Of a stretch of 64,000 nucleotides of DNA, positions 22,703-32,095 are shown in pieces. Position 1 is the first letter of the stretch; every line of letters starts with the position of its first letter. This stretch comes from JBAIYU01 sp036763085. Its GTDB lineage: Bacteria > Bacillota > Negativicutes > DSM-1736 > Dendrosporobacteraceae. The stretch spans positions 248,001-312,000 of the forward strand of contig NZ_JBAIYU010000010.1 in NCBI RefSeq assembly GCF_036763085.1, read 5' to 3'. The position numbers and the translations under genes were made by a program. The notes under the pieces are model-generated. The model did not search any database, was not told where the DNA came from, and was given only the letters and a program-made list of their open reading frames with translations.

Positions 22703-24988
22703 ATGAAAAATATGTTTCTATTTGCCATGTTTTCCGCAATGCTGGCAGCAAGCATTTTGCCAGCTCAAGCAAGCGAAATTCTCGCAGATTCGAACACTAA
22801 AGCTTCCATCAGCCAGCATTTACCTGAAGAATACGCAGCTCGCACTTCACTTCACGAGCAAGCTGTTTCACTTGCCCGAAACCAGAGATACGTCGAGTCG
22901 CTTGTTATTCTTAGAGAGCTTTATACGCAAGATCCCACTGATTTTAAGGTCGCTTACGACTATATTACAGTACTTAACTGGTCAGGAAATAATAATTCAG
23001 CCATCTTAATTTATGAGTCGTTGCCGCCATTAAGCGTTCCGGACTTTGTCCTACGCAGTGTGGGCGGAGCATATTTTCAATTAGGCAGCTATCAAAAAGC
23101 TCTTGATATATTCGCTCTTCTTACCTCCAAGGGTGATTCTGAGGCTAGACTATGGCATGCCGAATGTTTAATGCTTCTTGGCCATCAAGAAAGTGCCCAA
23201 GCCATTTATAATGAGCTTTTACTAGAGAATCCAAACGATTCTAATATTTTTTTAAGTCGCGCCAGTGTTTTCAATCGATTAAAAGAACATAGGCTGGCAG
23301 CAGCAGAGTTCGAAAACGCTTTAAAATATCTCCCACCAGAAACTAATTCAAATCGACTATTAGACATTAATGATGCGTTCTCCGCTGCCCTTATTAATAT
23401 GGGCAGCACAGATCGTGCTTTGAAAATTATAAAACCTTATATCGATAACAAAACAGCTAACTCATCAATGCAAGGAAACTATATCTATGCCCTTAGGGTC
23501 AGGGGACAATTTGAGCTGGCCGTTAAAGAAGCGGAGAGATTGTGGTCAGACTACAATTCGGCCCCATTGTTTGGTTTGAGGGCGCTGGCTGAATCTCATA
23601 TCCAGCTTAAACAGCTATCTCAAGCGACACAAGTTTATCGTTATATATTAACCCGTCAACCACAGGACGATGGCGCCCAGTTTGGTCTTGCTTATGCTAG
23701 GCTTCTCCAAGGCGAACGCGCAGAAGGGCTTAGTTTATACGATAGTCTGCTCGACCGCCATGTTTCTCATTCTTCAATTGCAGCAAATGATGCCAATACT
23801 CTTCTATCAAATCATCATTATCAATCAGGCAAAGCATTATTTGAGCTAGTTATTGAGCATAACCCGCTTAATAGCTCTTATCTTGAACAGTACGCCGCAT
23901 TATTACGAAGTAACGGACAGCCTCGTGCTGCCTATGAGCAATATAAAAAGCTTTCAGAAACTGCACCAAACCCAACAGTTGGACTTAGCGGTATGTTCAG
24001 AACTGCTCTTGCTGTTGAGGATTATCAGCTTGCTAAATCCGCAATAGACAACCTTATTGCCGAGGCACCAAATAGTGCAAATTCTCTTGCCTTCAGCGGT
24101 CTTTACAAGAGCAAAAAATCTGGCGAGGCAGAAATTCGCTATGGTTACAATGACAGCCACAAACAACTCCAATCTTCATATTGGGATATTACCGGCGAAC
24201 AGTATATCGGGAGTAACTATTGGCTTTTCTCAGGAATAAATCGCACTAGACTTAGCGATTTAAGTACTAATGAGCACCAAACCATCAATACTAAAAGCCT
24301 TGGACTTAGCTACAATGATATAAATAAAGAACTAAGCTTTATGTATTCAAATAATGGCCTAAATGGCAGCAGTGGCAGCTATTCACTTAATACTGAATTA
24401 CACCTGACCGATCACGCAAACCTAAGTTTTGGTGTAAGCCGTGCCCCCGTGTTTGATGTCCAAGCCCTCTCGGCAAATGACGGCGGACCAATAATGGCTA
24501 ATTCGTATAACATCGATTATTTTCGAATTTTAAGTCCCCGCGAAGACTACTCAATAGGCTTAGGCCGAAGTCTTTTAACTGACGGCAACCAATCCAACAG
24601 TTTTAATCTTAATCACACCTATACTCTCTTTGATAAGAACGACCGTGCTCTTAACCGGCTTGTCTACTGGAATAGAGCATATTTTAAGAATCAGGATGTT
24701 GTGTACGAGAGTCCGTCCCTGCGTGAATCGCTTGGTATCGGTTATGTTTACAAGTACAGCTTACCAACAAGCTATTTGCTCAGCCGCTTAATGCTTAATT
24801 GGGAGCATGACGAACCTGAGCCGCTGGCTTTTAGTCCATACGCCCGTTTAGAGTATGGAAAAGACTTTTCACCAAATCATAGCATAGTTCTTGGCTTAGA
24901 ATATGGTCTGCATTCTGATGACGCTTCAGGCAGTAATCTTCGATATAGTTATCGACAAATAGACGGCCTATATCGTTTTAGTTGGTAG
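22703..24988 (+). CDS. pgaA: PgaA-like outer-membrane PNAG exporter
   Basis: 761 residues: signal peptide (1-23, cleavage after AQA), a long TPR superhelix (~35-470; repeats such as AYFQLGSYQKALDIFALL and AYARLLQGERAEGLSLYD), then ~290 residues of alternating polar/hydrophobic strands ending GLYRFSW, the terminal aromatic expected of a beta-barrel. PgaA carries partly deacetylated poly-N-acetylglucosamine across the outer membrane; TPRs bind PgaB. It implies that this Firmicute has an outer membrane. It is the first gene of pgaABCD, with 7 bases to pgaB. It is divergent enough that assignment rests on architecture and gene order. Confidence 0.85.
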   Translation: MKNMFLFAMFSAMLAASILPAQASEILADSNTKASISQHLPEEYAARTSLHEQAVSLARNQRYVESLVILRELYTQDPTDFKVAYDYITVLNWSGNNNSAILIYESLPPLSVPDFVLRSVGGAYFQLGSYQKALDIFALLTSKGDSEARLWHAECLMLLGHQESAQAIYNELLLENPNDSNIFLSRASVFNRLKEHRLAAAEFENALKYLPPETNSNRLLDINDAFSAALINMGSTDRALKIIKPYIDNKTANSSMQGNYIYALRVRGQFELAVKEAERLWSDYNSAPLFGLRALAESHIQLKQLSQATQVYRYILTRQPQDDGAQFGLAYARLLQGERAEGLSLYDSLLDRHVSHSSIAANDANTLLSNHHYQSGKALFELVIEHNPLNSSYLEQYAALLRSNGQPRAAYEQYKKLSETAPNPTVGLSGMFRTALAVEDYQLAKSAIDNLIAEAPNSANSLAFSGLYKSKKSGEAEIRYGYNDSHKQLQSSYWDITGEQYIGSNYWLFSGINRTRLSDLSTNEHQTINTKSLGLSYNDINKELSFMYSNNGLNGSSGSYSLNTELHLTDHANLSFGVSRAPVFDVQALSANDGGPIMANSYNIDYFRILSPREDYSIGLGRSLLTDGNQSNSFNLNHTYTLFDKNDRALNRLVYWNRAYFKNQDVVYESPSLRESLGIGYVYKYSLPTSYLLSRLMLNWEHDEPEPLAFSPYARLEYGKDFSPNHSIVLGLEYGLHSDDASGSNLRYSYRQIDGLYRFSW

Positions 24989-24995
24989 GTGAAAT

Positions 24996-26849
24996 ATGAA
25001 AACTAATATTATTCTGATTTTAACCATAGCATTCCTTTGGATAAGCAGCCCTGCATATGCCGGGCAGCCTGGGCTTGATATTCCAATCTTAAATTATCAT
25101 GACGTTGGAAAGACGAATTCGCCTTTTAGTGTCACCAAAGAAACGCTATCAGACCATTTTAAAATCATCAAAGAACAGGGCTATCAGCCAATATCGGCTG
25201 ATCAATATTTAGCGGCCAAAAATGGCCAAGCTTCCCTTCCGCCAAAAGCCATACTGTTAACTTTTGATGACGGCTATATATCTTTTTATAACGAAGTTTT
25301 TCCACTGCTTAAAGAGTTTAAGTACCCCGCTATGCTAGCCTTAGTTACATCCTGGCAGCAAAATGGTGCACCAGCCGATATCGGACCAATTGTAAATTGG
25401 GGCCAAGTTAGGGAACTCGAAGCCTCCGGTCTTGTAACTATCGCTTCTCACTCTCATAACATGCACCAATTCCAGGTTACGAATAAATTCAATGACACAT
25501 CTCAAGCCATGTCTTCCTCCACCTTTAAAAACGGCGAATACGAGTCCCTTGTGGAATATAAGCAGCGCATCAATAGGGATATGGAGTTAACTCAAAGTAT
25601 TTTGGAAGAAAACTTGGGCCATAGGTCTAAATACTTTGTATGGCCTTATGGCGAATATACAGCTTATTCAGCCCAAGCTGCCAAAGATAATGGCTTCGAA
25701 GTTTTATTTGCTCTTAATGATAACGCAGCCGACTCTTCGGCTAATTCGCTTAGCATCAAAAGGACTATAATCTATGGCAACCCTAATAAAGAAAGCTTTT
25801 TAAAATTGCTCGCAAATTCTGCTGATACTGTAAAACCAGTGCGCGCAGCTCAACTCGACCTCGATTTACTCTATTGTCAAAGTGCTAGCGAATTTGCTTC
25901 AAATATGGACGCGGCTGTACAGCTTCTCCGTCGTTCCCAGGTTAACACAGTCTTTTTGCAGGCTTTTGCCGATGACAAAGGCACAGGTAATATTGAAGAG
26001 GTCTACTTTCATACAACTGCCGCTCCGGTAAAGGCTGATTTATTCAGCCACGCAGCATCACTGCTGAAAAAGGAAGGCTTTCAGGTTTACGCCTGGGTTC
26101 CCACCCTATCCGGACAATGGCTGCTGAAAGATCATGCTGAGGATGAGGTTCAAGCAATTGACGATAAACACCACGGCTGGTACAAAAGGGCAACCCCCTT
26201 CAGCTCTAGAGTGCAGCAGGAGCTTAAAAACCTATTTAGAGATTTGGCAGCTTATAGTCCGATTGACGGCATACTGTTTCAGGACGATGTATATCTAAAT
26301 GACTATGAGGATAACTCCCCAGCCGCAAGAGCTGCGTTCAAATCAGCGTTTGGACTGGAATTGTCAGCTGAACATTTAAAGAACCATGATACAGCCTTAA
26401 AATGGGCAAATCTTAAAGCTGAAACTCTAAATAAATTAACGTTAGAGCTTGCTGATGAAGTACGAAAATTCCACCCTAGACTTAAGGTTGCTCGTAATAT
26501 ATATCCAATTGTTATAACAAATTCAGATGCTTTTGAATGGATTGGACAGCGCTATGGCGACTATCTCAAACTATACGATTATACTGTCGTTATGGCTTAT
26601 CCCTATTTAGAAAAAGTACCCGAACCTAATATATGGCTAAAACAGTTAGCACACCAAGCTTTAACTGACCCTAAAACAGCCGATAAGGTAATATTTAAGC
26701 TGCAAGCTTATGATTGGGACAAAAGACGTTGGCTGTCAACCAGCATTCTGAATGAACAAGCCTCTCTCCTCAAAACCAACGGCTCGCTCCACTTGGCATA
26801 CTATCCGCTTAATATCTATTCGAATAAAAAGGAAGCACTGCCATACTAG
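24996..26849 (+). CDS. pgaB: PgaB-like PNAG N-deacetylase / glycoside hydrolase
   Basis: 617 residues with a Sec signal peptide (cleaved near AYA-GQ) but no lipobox cysteine, unlike the E. coli lipoprotein. The N-terminal polysaccharide-deacetylase domain (~25-270) has ILNYHDVG, the metal Asp pair in LTFDDGYISF, and HSHNMH. The C-terminal (~290-610) PNAG-binding/hydrolase domain carries DGILFQDDVYLNDYED with the acidic catalytic region. It trims acetyl groups from PNAG in the periplasm so that the polymer can leave through PgaA. It sits between pgaA and pgaC in the order expected. Confidence 0.92.
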   Translation: MKTNIILILTIAFLWISSPAYAGQPGLDIPILNYHDVGKTNSPFSVTKETLSDHFKIIKEQGYQPISADQYLAAKNGQASLPPKAILLTFDDGYISFYNEVFPLLKEFKYPAMLALVTSWQQNGAPADIGPIVNWGQVRELEASGLVTIASHSHNMHQFQVTNKFNDTSQAMSSSTFKNGEYESLVEYKQRINRDMELTQSILEENLGHRSKYFVWPYGEYTAYSAQAAKDNGFEVLFALNDNAADSSANSLSIKRTIIYGNPNKESFLKLLANSADTVKPVRAAQLDLDLLYCQSASEFASNMDAAVQLLRRSQVNTVFLQAFADDKGTGNIEEVYFHTTAAPVKADLFSHAASLLKKEGFQVYAWVPTLSGQWLLKDHAEDEVQAIDDKHHGWYKRATPFSSRVQQELKNLFRDLAAYSPIDGILFQDDVYLNDYEDNSPAARAAFKSAFGLELSAEHLKNHDTALKWANLKAETLNKLTLELADEVRKFHPRLKVARNIYPIVITNSDAFEWIGQRYGDYLKLYDYTVVMAYPYLEKVPEPNIWLKQLAHQALTDPKTADKVIFKLQAYDWDKRRWLSTSILNEQASLLKTNGSLHLAYYPLNIYSNKKEALPY

Positions 26850-26876
26850 GAAGAGCCAGTAGAAAGGAAATCGCAT

Positions 26877-28184
26877 ATGGAATACTGGGCTCAGTTTATA
26901 TTCTTGTATCCAGTCTTAATGAGCATCATTTGGATGGTTGGCGCGATTTACTTCTACTGGCGGTATGAGCGAACCAGTCCAAAGGAACCGCCGCTCAAAG
27001 AATTCCCTCTAGTTTCGGTAATGATCCCAGCCCATAACGAAGAAAAAAGTATAGAAGAAACTATAAATGAGCTGTTAAAGTGTGACTATCCGGACTTCGA
27101 AATAATTGTAATAAGTGATGGAAGTACTGACCGAACTAACGAAATAATCCTCAGGCTTACAGAAATCCATCCAAAAGTCCGCTCGCTAATTCTGAAGAAA
27201 AATCTTGGAAAAGCAAACGCACTAAATATGGGGCTGCTCATGACAGCCGGGGAATATATCGTAACAATTGATGCCGACTGTTTACTTGAACCCAAAGCAC
27301 TTCACTGGCTGGTTTTTCATTTAATTACCCAGCCGCGTGTTGGCGCAGTAACTGGTAATCCTCGGGTTCGCAATCGAACTTCACTGCTGGCTAAAATTCA
27401 AACGGCCGAGTATGCAAGTGTAATTGGCCTTATTAAGCGCAGCCAGCGCCTACTAGGCAAAATCTTAACGGTGTCTGGAGTGATCGCGGCCTTTAGAAAA
27501 AGAGCAATAATCGATGCCGGCCTCTGGAGCCCTGACATGATCACAGATGATATTGACTTAACATGGAAGCTTGAGCAGCGCTTTTGGTCAGTTTATTACG
27601 AACTAAATGCTGTTGGCTGGATATTAGTACCCGAAACACTCGGCGGCTTATGGCGGCAGCGAGTACGCTGGGCTCAGGGCGGTATTGAAGTAATCCATCG
27701 GTATTGGAATATTTGCCTGGATTGGCGTATGAGGCGCATGTGGCCGCTATATATAGACTATATTTTGAGCGTATTTTGGGCTTGCTCTTTTCTCTTATTC
27801 TCCTTCCTCTGGCTTTCAGAGCTTATCTTCCCTATCCCTTATGATTTTTTCAAGCTTTCTCCTATTCCATCGTGGACTGGCACGATCGTCGCACTGGTCT
27901 GTCTTGTTCAATTTGGGGTTAGTCTCTTGCTTGATCGTAAATATGATCCAACTATTTTAAAATACTACTTTTGGGTTATCTGGTATCCTGTTATCTATTG
28001 GGTATATAATGCTTTAGCCGTAATTTGGGCCTTACCAAAAGCTCTGTTTAAAAAGAAAGGCACTCGCGCAGTTTGGGTAAGCCCTGATCGTGGTATGCAT
28101 ACATCACGTAAACATATAGGAGATAGGTACTATGAGCATTATCAACAAACCAGAATTAAAGTCCTCGCGTCAAAAAACAATTGA
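26877..28184 (+). CDS. pgaC: PgaC poly-beta-1,6-N-acetylglucosamine synthase
   Basis: 435 residues: an N-terminal membrane helix, a cytosolic GT2 domain (~45-290) and a C-terminal set of helices. The GT2 motifs are complete: SDGSTDRT, TIDADCLLEP (DxD-type), TDDIDLTWKL (base Asp) and QRVRWAQGG (QxxRW). It polymerises UDP-GlcNAc and helps move the chain through the inner membrane with PgaD. In Gram-negatives PgaC/PgaD are activated by c-di-GMP, and this genome has c-di-GMP enzymes (7227-9572). The pgaD start codon lies 53 bases inside its 3' end. Confidence 0.95.
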   Translation: MEYWAQFIFLYPVLMSIIWMVGAIYFYWRYERTSPKEPPLKEFPLVSVMIPAHNEEKSIEETINELLKCDYPDFEIIVISDGSTDRTNEIILRLTEIHPKVRSLILKKNLGKANALNMGLLMTAGEYIVTIDADCLLEPKALHWLVFHLITQPRVGAVTGNPRVRNRTSLLAKIQTAEYASVIGLIKRSQRLLGKILTVSGVIAAFRKRAIIDAGLWSPDMITDDIDLTWKLEQRFWSVYYELNAVGWILVPETLGGLWRQRVRWAQGGIEVIHRYWNICLDWRMRRMWPLYIDYILSVFWACSFLLFSFLWLSELIFPIPYDFFKLSPIPSWTGTIVALVCLVQFGVSLLLDRKYDPTILKYYFWVIWYPVIYWVYNALAVIWALPKALFKKKGTRAVWVSPDRGMHTSRKHIGDRYYEHYQQTRIKVLASKNN

Positions 28185-28596
28185 GAGCTTCATAGTTGCA
28201 GTTGGTATCATTACCTTAAACGTAATACTTATCAGCTTTACTCTAGCGCTTTGGGGCTTTTCAGTTAAATATATCTCTAACTACCTTTTTTCTGCTGATG
28301 CCATAGAAAACACACTGAAAATGCTTTTAAATCTCATTTTTTTTGGTGTGCTTATATTCTTGTCTATGCTGGCCTGGGCTAAATACAATATCCTCATGTA
28401 TGCTAACAGAAATCGCCGCAAACACTTACCGCCGCTTGCCCCCGAAATGATCGCTGCCTATTACAATACAGATATTGAATGTGTAAGAGCTGCTGGCAAA
28501 TGCAAGTCAGGCACCGTTGATGTTGAAAATGATGAGCTTATCTTCTGCGATAATGAGATGTGCTATCCGATAAAAGAAATTGGAACAAACAAATAA
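28132..28596 (+). CDS. pgaD: PgaD-like membrane subunit of PNAG synthase
   Basis: The protein has 154 residues with two membrane helices (~18-45 and ~62-85), as in PgaD, and a longer cytosolic tail containing several cysteines (ECVRAAGKC, FCDNEMC). It overlaps pgaC by 53 bases, with GGAGATAGG upstream of its ATG. PgaD is poorly conserved, so the call rests mainly on position and topology. The cysteine-bearing tail is not something I know from E. coli PgaD. The operon ends at the hairpin 28597-28631. Confidence 0.75.
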   Translation: MSIINKPELKSSRQKTIESFIVAVGIITLNVILISFTLALWGFSVKYISNYLFSADAIENTLKMLLNLIFFGVLIFLSMLAWAKYNILMYANRNRRKHLPPLAPEMIAAYYNTDIECVRAAGKCKSGTVDVENDELIFCDNEMCYPIKEIGTNK

Positions 28597-28631
28597 AATA
28601 GGATGGGCCAGTGGCCCACCCTATTCTTTTT
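28597..28631. terminator. Bidirectional terminator between pgaD and smpB
   Basis: AATAGGATGGGCCA-GTGGCCCACCCTATT stem followed by CTTTTTG on the plus strand. It overlaps the last codons of smpB. Confidence 0.8.
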
Positions 28632-29091
28632 GTCGTTCCCGAAAAGCCCGATCCATTTCCCTCTTAGCATCACGCTCAGCAATGTCCTGTCGCTTATCGT
28701 AATTCTTTTTACCGGAAGCTAGCGCAAGCTCTAGTTTAGCTTTTCCTCGTGAAAAGTAAATCTTCAGGGGAATTAAAGAGTAGCCCTTCTCCCTTGTCTG
28801 GCCGAAAAGCTTCATTATCTGGACTTTATGCATAAGCAGTTTACGCGTTCTAAGTGGTTCGTGATTAAAACGGTTACCCTGATCATATGGGCTGATGTGC
28901 ATGTTATGCAGCATCATTTCACCATTTTCAATTCGAGCATAGCTGTCCTTAAGATTAGCCTTACCCGCCCTTAGTGATTTAACTTCAGTACCAGTTAAGA
29001 CTAGACCGGTCTCATATGTTTCATGAATATGATAATCATGACGCGCTTTACGATTTTCTGTAACAATCTTAATAGCTGTTCCTTTTTCCAT
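28621..29091 (-). CDS. smpB: SsrA-binding protein SmpB
   Basis: 156 residues, usual length. Motifs: RKARHDYHIHETYETGLVLT at the N-terminus, GTEVKSLRAGKANLKDSYAR, and the C-terminal LALASGKKNYDKRQDIAERD with the basic tail that reaches the ribosomal decoding centre. It binds tmRNA (ssrA at 21192-21538). It lies downstream of rnr, the common Firmicute order, separated here by a palindromic repeat. Confidence 0.97.
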   Translation of the reverse strand: MEKGTAIKIVTENRKARHDYHIHETYETGLVLTGTEVKSLRAGKANLKDSYARIENGEMMLHNMHISPYDQGNRFNHEPLRTRKLLMHKVQIMKLFGQTREKGYSLIPLKIYFSRGKAKLELALASGKKNYDKRQDIAERDAKREMDRAFRERQKE

Positions 29092-29185
29092 AGCTTCACC
29101 TCACCGGCCAGTAATGCACCGAGTATATATAAGCTTATTATAACAAATCTGGCAAGTCAGGACAATGTACTGGAAACGATATGCT

Positions 29186-29304
29186 AACCGCAGAGTACGC
29201 GGAGGACGCAGAGTGGTTACGGAGGTAACGCGATGTTATCGCGTTGATAGACAGAAATATAAAAACTCAGCGTTCCCTCTGCGAACTCCGCGTACTCTGT
29301 GGTT
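29186..29304. repeat. AACCGCAGAG palindromic repeat, copy 1
   Basis: AACCGCAGAGTACGCGGAGG at one end and its complement CGCGTACTCTGTGGTT at the other, with an inner GCGATGTTATCGC hairpin. It lies between rnr and smpB. Confidence 0.85.
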
Positions 29305-29360
29305 CAAAAAACGTCCCCAACTCAAACGCCTGTCACCGCGATGCGGGACAGGCGCTCTTA

Positions 29361-31637
29361 TTACTTGCGACGTTTTGATTTTTGACCTTGTGATGTTTTC
29401 TTACTTTTAGGTCTGTTATTGGTGGGAGCTGAGAAGTTCTTTTTATTTGACGTTTCCTTACCTCTTGCTTTATCGCTGAAACGAGGAGGAAGGACTTTAG
29501 GTATATTTGTGGTTCCGGCGAGAACAAAGTCAATTGTCCGATCTTCCGGGTTGGCTCTGGCGACAAGGATTCGCACCGGGTCACCTAGACGATAAACCTT
29601 TTTAGTTCTTTCACCGATTAGAGCATACTGCTCTTCAACATATTGGTAATAATCATCATCCATACTTGATACTCGGACAAGACCTTCTACACCGCTTTCA
29701 AGTTCAACAAATATCCCGAAGGCAGTAACACCATTAATAATACCATCAAATTCTTCACCGATAAATTTAGCCATATATTCAACCTTTTTCAGGTCTACTG
29801 TTTCGCGTTCAGCTTCAGCAGCCGCACGTTCACGCTGAGATGAATGCAGGGCAATCTCTGGCAGCATTGCCGCAAGTTTTTGACGGCGTTTAGCCGATAC
29901 ATCACCTGAATTAAAAGTCTCCCGCAGCAGTCTGTGAACGATGAGGTCAGGATAACGACGGATTGGTGAAGTAAAATGAGTATAGTAAGTAGCAGCCAAA
30001 CCAAAGTGCCCTAAGTTTTCAGCCTCATATCTTGCCTGCTTCAGAGAACGAAGCATAACTGTACTTATAATTCTTTCTTCAGGACGTCCTGCTATTTTAC
30101 TCAGTACTTTTTGCAGGGCACTCGGACGAATCTCGTTGCTCTTAGGCAAGCTTTGTCCAAAGCTATGGAGAAGATTATTAAGCTTTTCCATCTTACCTTG
30201 ATCTGGCTGTTCATGTACGCGGAACATAAATGGTATGCCTCTTGCGTGCATATGCTCGGCAACTGTCTCATTGGCCACCAGCATGAATTCTTCGATTATT
30301 GATTCAGACAATGTTCTTACACGTTTAATAAGATCTATTGGTTCACCAGCGTCGTTTAGTTTAACCTTTATCTCTGGGAAGTCAAAGTCAACTGCTCCCC
30401 TGCGCATTCTGCGATCCCTTAGAATATGGCATAGACGTTCCATATTCTCTAAAGGCTCAAGCAGTTCTTGATTTTCTGCCCGAAGCGTTTCATCATGATC
30501 GACCAGAATTTTACGCACAACATTATACGTCAGACGCTTGTACACTTTTATGACACTAGGGAATATTTCGTAGCTTAGAACCTTGCCTCGATAATCTATT
30601 TCCATTTCGATAGACATTGCTAGTCTGTCTTCATGCGCATTTAAACTGCATATGCCGTTTGATAAGCGTTTTGGCAGCATGGGAAGCACTCGGTCAACAA
30701 GATAAACGCTTGTACCACGTGAGCGTGCCTCGTTATCAAGCGGAGTATTCTCTCGTACATAGTAGCTTACATCAGCTATATGTACACCTAAAAGAAAACG
30801 GCCTTCTTTTAATCGCTCAACATACACGGCATCGTCTAAATCTTTTGCATCATCTCCGTCAATTGTGACAATTGGAAGATGGCGCAAATCGCGGCGTCCG
30901 GCAATCTCGTCTTCACTAATTGCAGATGGAACCTTATCTGCTGCACGATCTACTTCAGCGGGAAAGTGCGTAGGCAGATTGTGCTTCTTGATTATCGATA
31001 GTATTTCGATACCAGGATCACCTTTAATACCTAATACTTCGATAATTTTACCTTCAGCACTGCGCCTTTTTTCCGGCCATTTAGTGATTTCAACAACAAC
31101 CTTCGATCCAATAGGAGCACCATTAAATTCGTCTTTCGGAATAAAGATGTCTTGGCCTACCCTTTGATCATCAGGTGTAACAAAACCGAAATGACGGCTG
31201 CTTTCAAACGTCCCGACTATTTTATTATTAGCGCGATTAACCACTCTAATAACTTCGCCTTCACGAGCTCTGCCATGACCAGACTGGCGGTGCACCCTCG
31301 CTATTACCCTATCATTATGCATTGCACTCAGCATTGCGTCTGGAGGTATAAAAACATCAGGTTCATCTGGAGTCTGTGGGTTTTCCGGTATAACAAAACC
31401 AAAGCCTTTACTGGTTGCGCTCATTCGACCTACTACTAGATTCATTCTTTCTGGCACACCAAATTTATCAAAGCGAGTTTTTATAATATCCGCATTGTCT
31501 TCTAGTTCCTGCAGAATATCCCAGAACTCCGCCAAATCTGTGCCCTTTAACTCCATGTTTTCCGCCAAATCTTCGGCAGTTAGCGGTTTATAAGCATCGT
31601 TTCGCATAAAGGCTAGAATTTTATCTTTCAGATTCAT
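29361..31637 (-). CDS. rnr: Ribonuclease R
   Basis: 758 residues: N-terminal helix-turn-helix, cold-shock domains (~70-230), the RNB nuclease domain (~255-580, catalytic Asp cluster in IDGDDAKDLDDAVYV), an S1 domain (~625-710) and a lysine-rich tail (~715-758). It degrades structured RNA 3' to 5' and acts in tmRNA-linked mRNA decay; the basic tail helps it bind ribosomes. TTGGAGGG precedes ATG. It is three bases from the thioesterase gene upstream, so they share a transcript. Confidence 0.97.
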   Translation of the reverse strand: MNLKDKILAFMRNDAYKPLTAEDLAENMELKGTDLAEFWDILQELEDNADIIKTRFDKFGVPERMNLVVGRMSATSKGFGFVIPENPQTPDEPDVFIPPDAMLSAMHNDRVIARVHRQSGHGRAREGEVIRVVNRANNKIVGTFESSRHFGFVTPDDQRVGQDIFIPKDEFNGAPIGSKVVVEITKWPEKRRSAEGKIIEVLGIKGDPGIEILSIIKKHNLPTHFPAEVDRAADKVPSAISEDEIAGRRDLRHLPIVTIDGDDAKDLDDAVYVERLKEGRFLLGVHIADVSYYVRENTPLDNEARSRGTSVYLVDRVLPMLPKRLSNGICSLNAHEDRLAMSIEMEIDYRGKVLSYEIFPSVIKVYKRLTYNVVRKILVDHDETLRAENQELLEPLENMERLCHILRDRRMRRGAVDFDFPEIKVKLNDAGEPIDLIKRVRTLSESIIEEFMLVANETVAEHMHARGIPFMFRVHEQPDQGKMEKLNNLLHSFGQSLPKSNEIRPSALQKVLSKIAGRPEERIISTVMLRSLKQARYEAENLGHFGLAATYYTHFTSPIRRYPDLIVHRLLRETFNSGDVSAKRRQKLAAMLPEIALHSSQRERAAAEAERETVDLKKVEYMAKFIGEEFDGIINGVTAFGIFVELESGVEGLVRVSSMDDDYYQYVEEQYALIGERTKKVYRLGDPVRILVARANPEDRTIDFVLAGTTNIPKVLPPRFSDKARGKETSNKKNFSAPTNNRPKSKKTSQGQKSKRRK

Positions 31638-31640
31638 TAG

Positions 31641-32048
31641 TTATCCCTCCAATATTGCTACAGTTGCTTTTCCTTGTGCTGTAATGCTGCCATCGGGTAA
31701 TTCGATTGTGCCGGTTAGTTCAAACATGTTGCCACGCTGACCGGTTATATGTCCCTTAATCATTAACTGCTCGCCGATAGGTGTTGGTTTCTTATATCTT
31801 ACATCAAGACGAGCCGTTACTGCATTATAGCCTTTCGAATAAATATACCTGGCCATGACTTCGTCTAGTAATGTACTTACTATTCCGCCATGCATAATGC
31901 CATCATAACCTTGATGTTCTGGACCGCCAGTAAAAGTGGTTATATATGTATCCTGTTCCTCACGGAATTTTAATTTTAGTCCAATTGGGTTATGTATGCC
32001 GCAAGCAAAGCACATTTGATTTATTTCCTGTTCCTTTATCTCTCCCAT
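31641..32048 (-). CDS. PaaI-type hotdog thioesterase
   Basis: 135 residues with the hotdog-fold 4HBT signature PEHQGYDGIMHGGIVSTLLDE, where the HGG and the following Asp/Glu form the usual active site, and VTARLDVRYKKPTPIGEQL. An N-terminal CFACG segment is common in a subgroup of these proteins. It probably hydrolyses an acyl-CoA thioester; substrate unknown. GAGGTG precedes ATG. It lies between the esterase gene and rnr. Confidence 0.85.
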   Translation of the reverse strand: MGEIKEQEINQMCFACGIHNPIGLKLKFREEQDTYITTFTGGPEHQGYDGIMHGGIVSTLLDEVMARYIYSKGYNAVTARLDVRYKKPTPIGEQLMIKGHITGQRGNMFELTGTIELPDGSITAQGKATVAILEG

Positions 32049-32095
32049 AAATTCAACACCTCATTTAACAAAACACTTTTTAGCCATATTTAGAA

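Noticed and set aside
29165..29410. 81-codon plus-strand frame between smpB and rnr
   Set aside because: It is made almost wholly of the palindromic repeat and the rnr 3' end.
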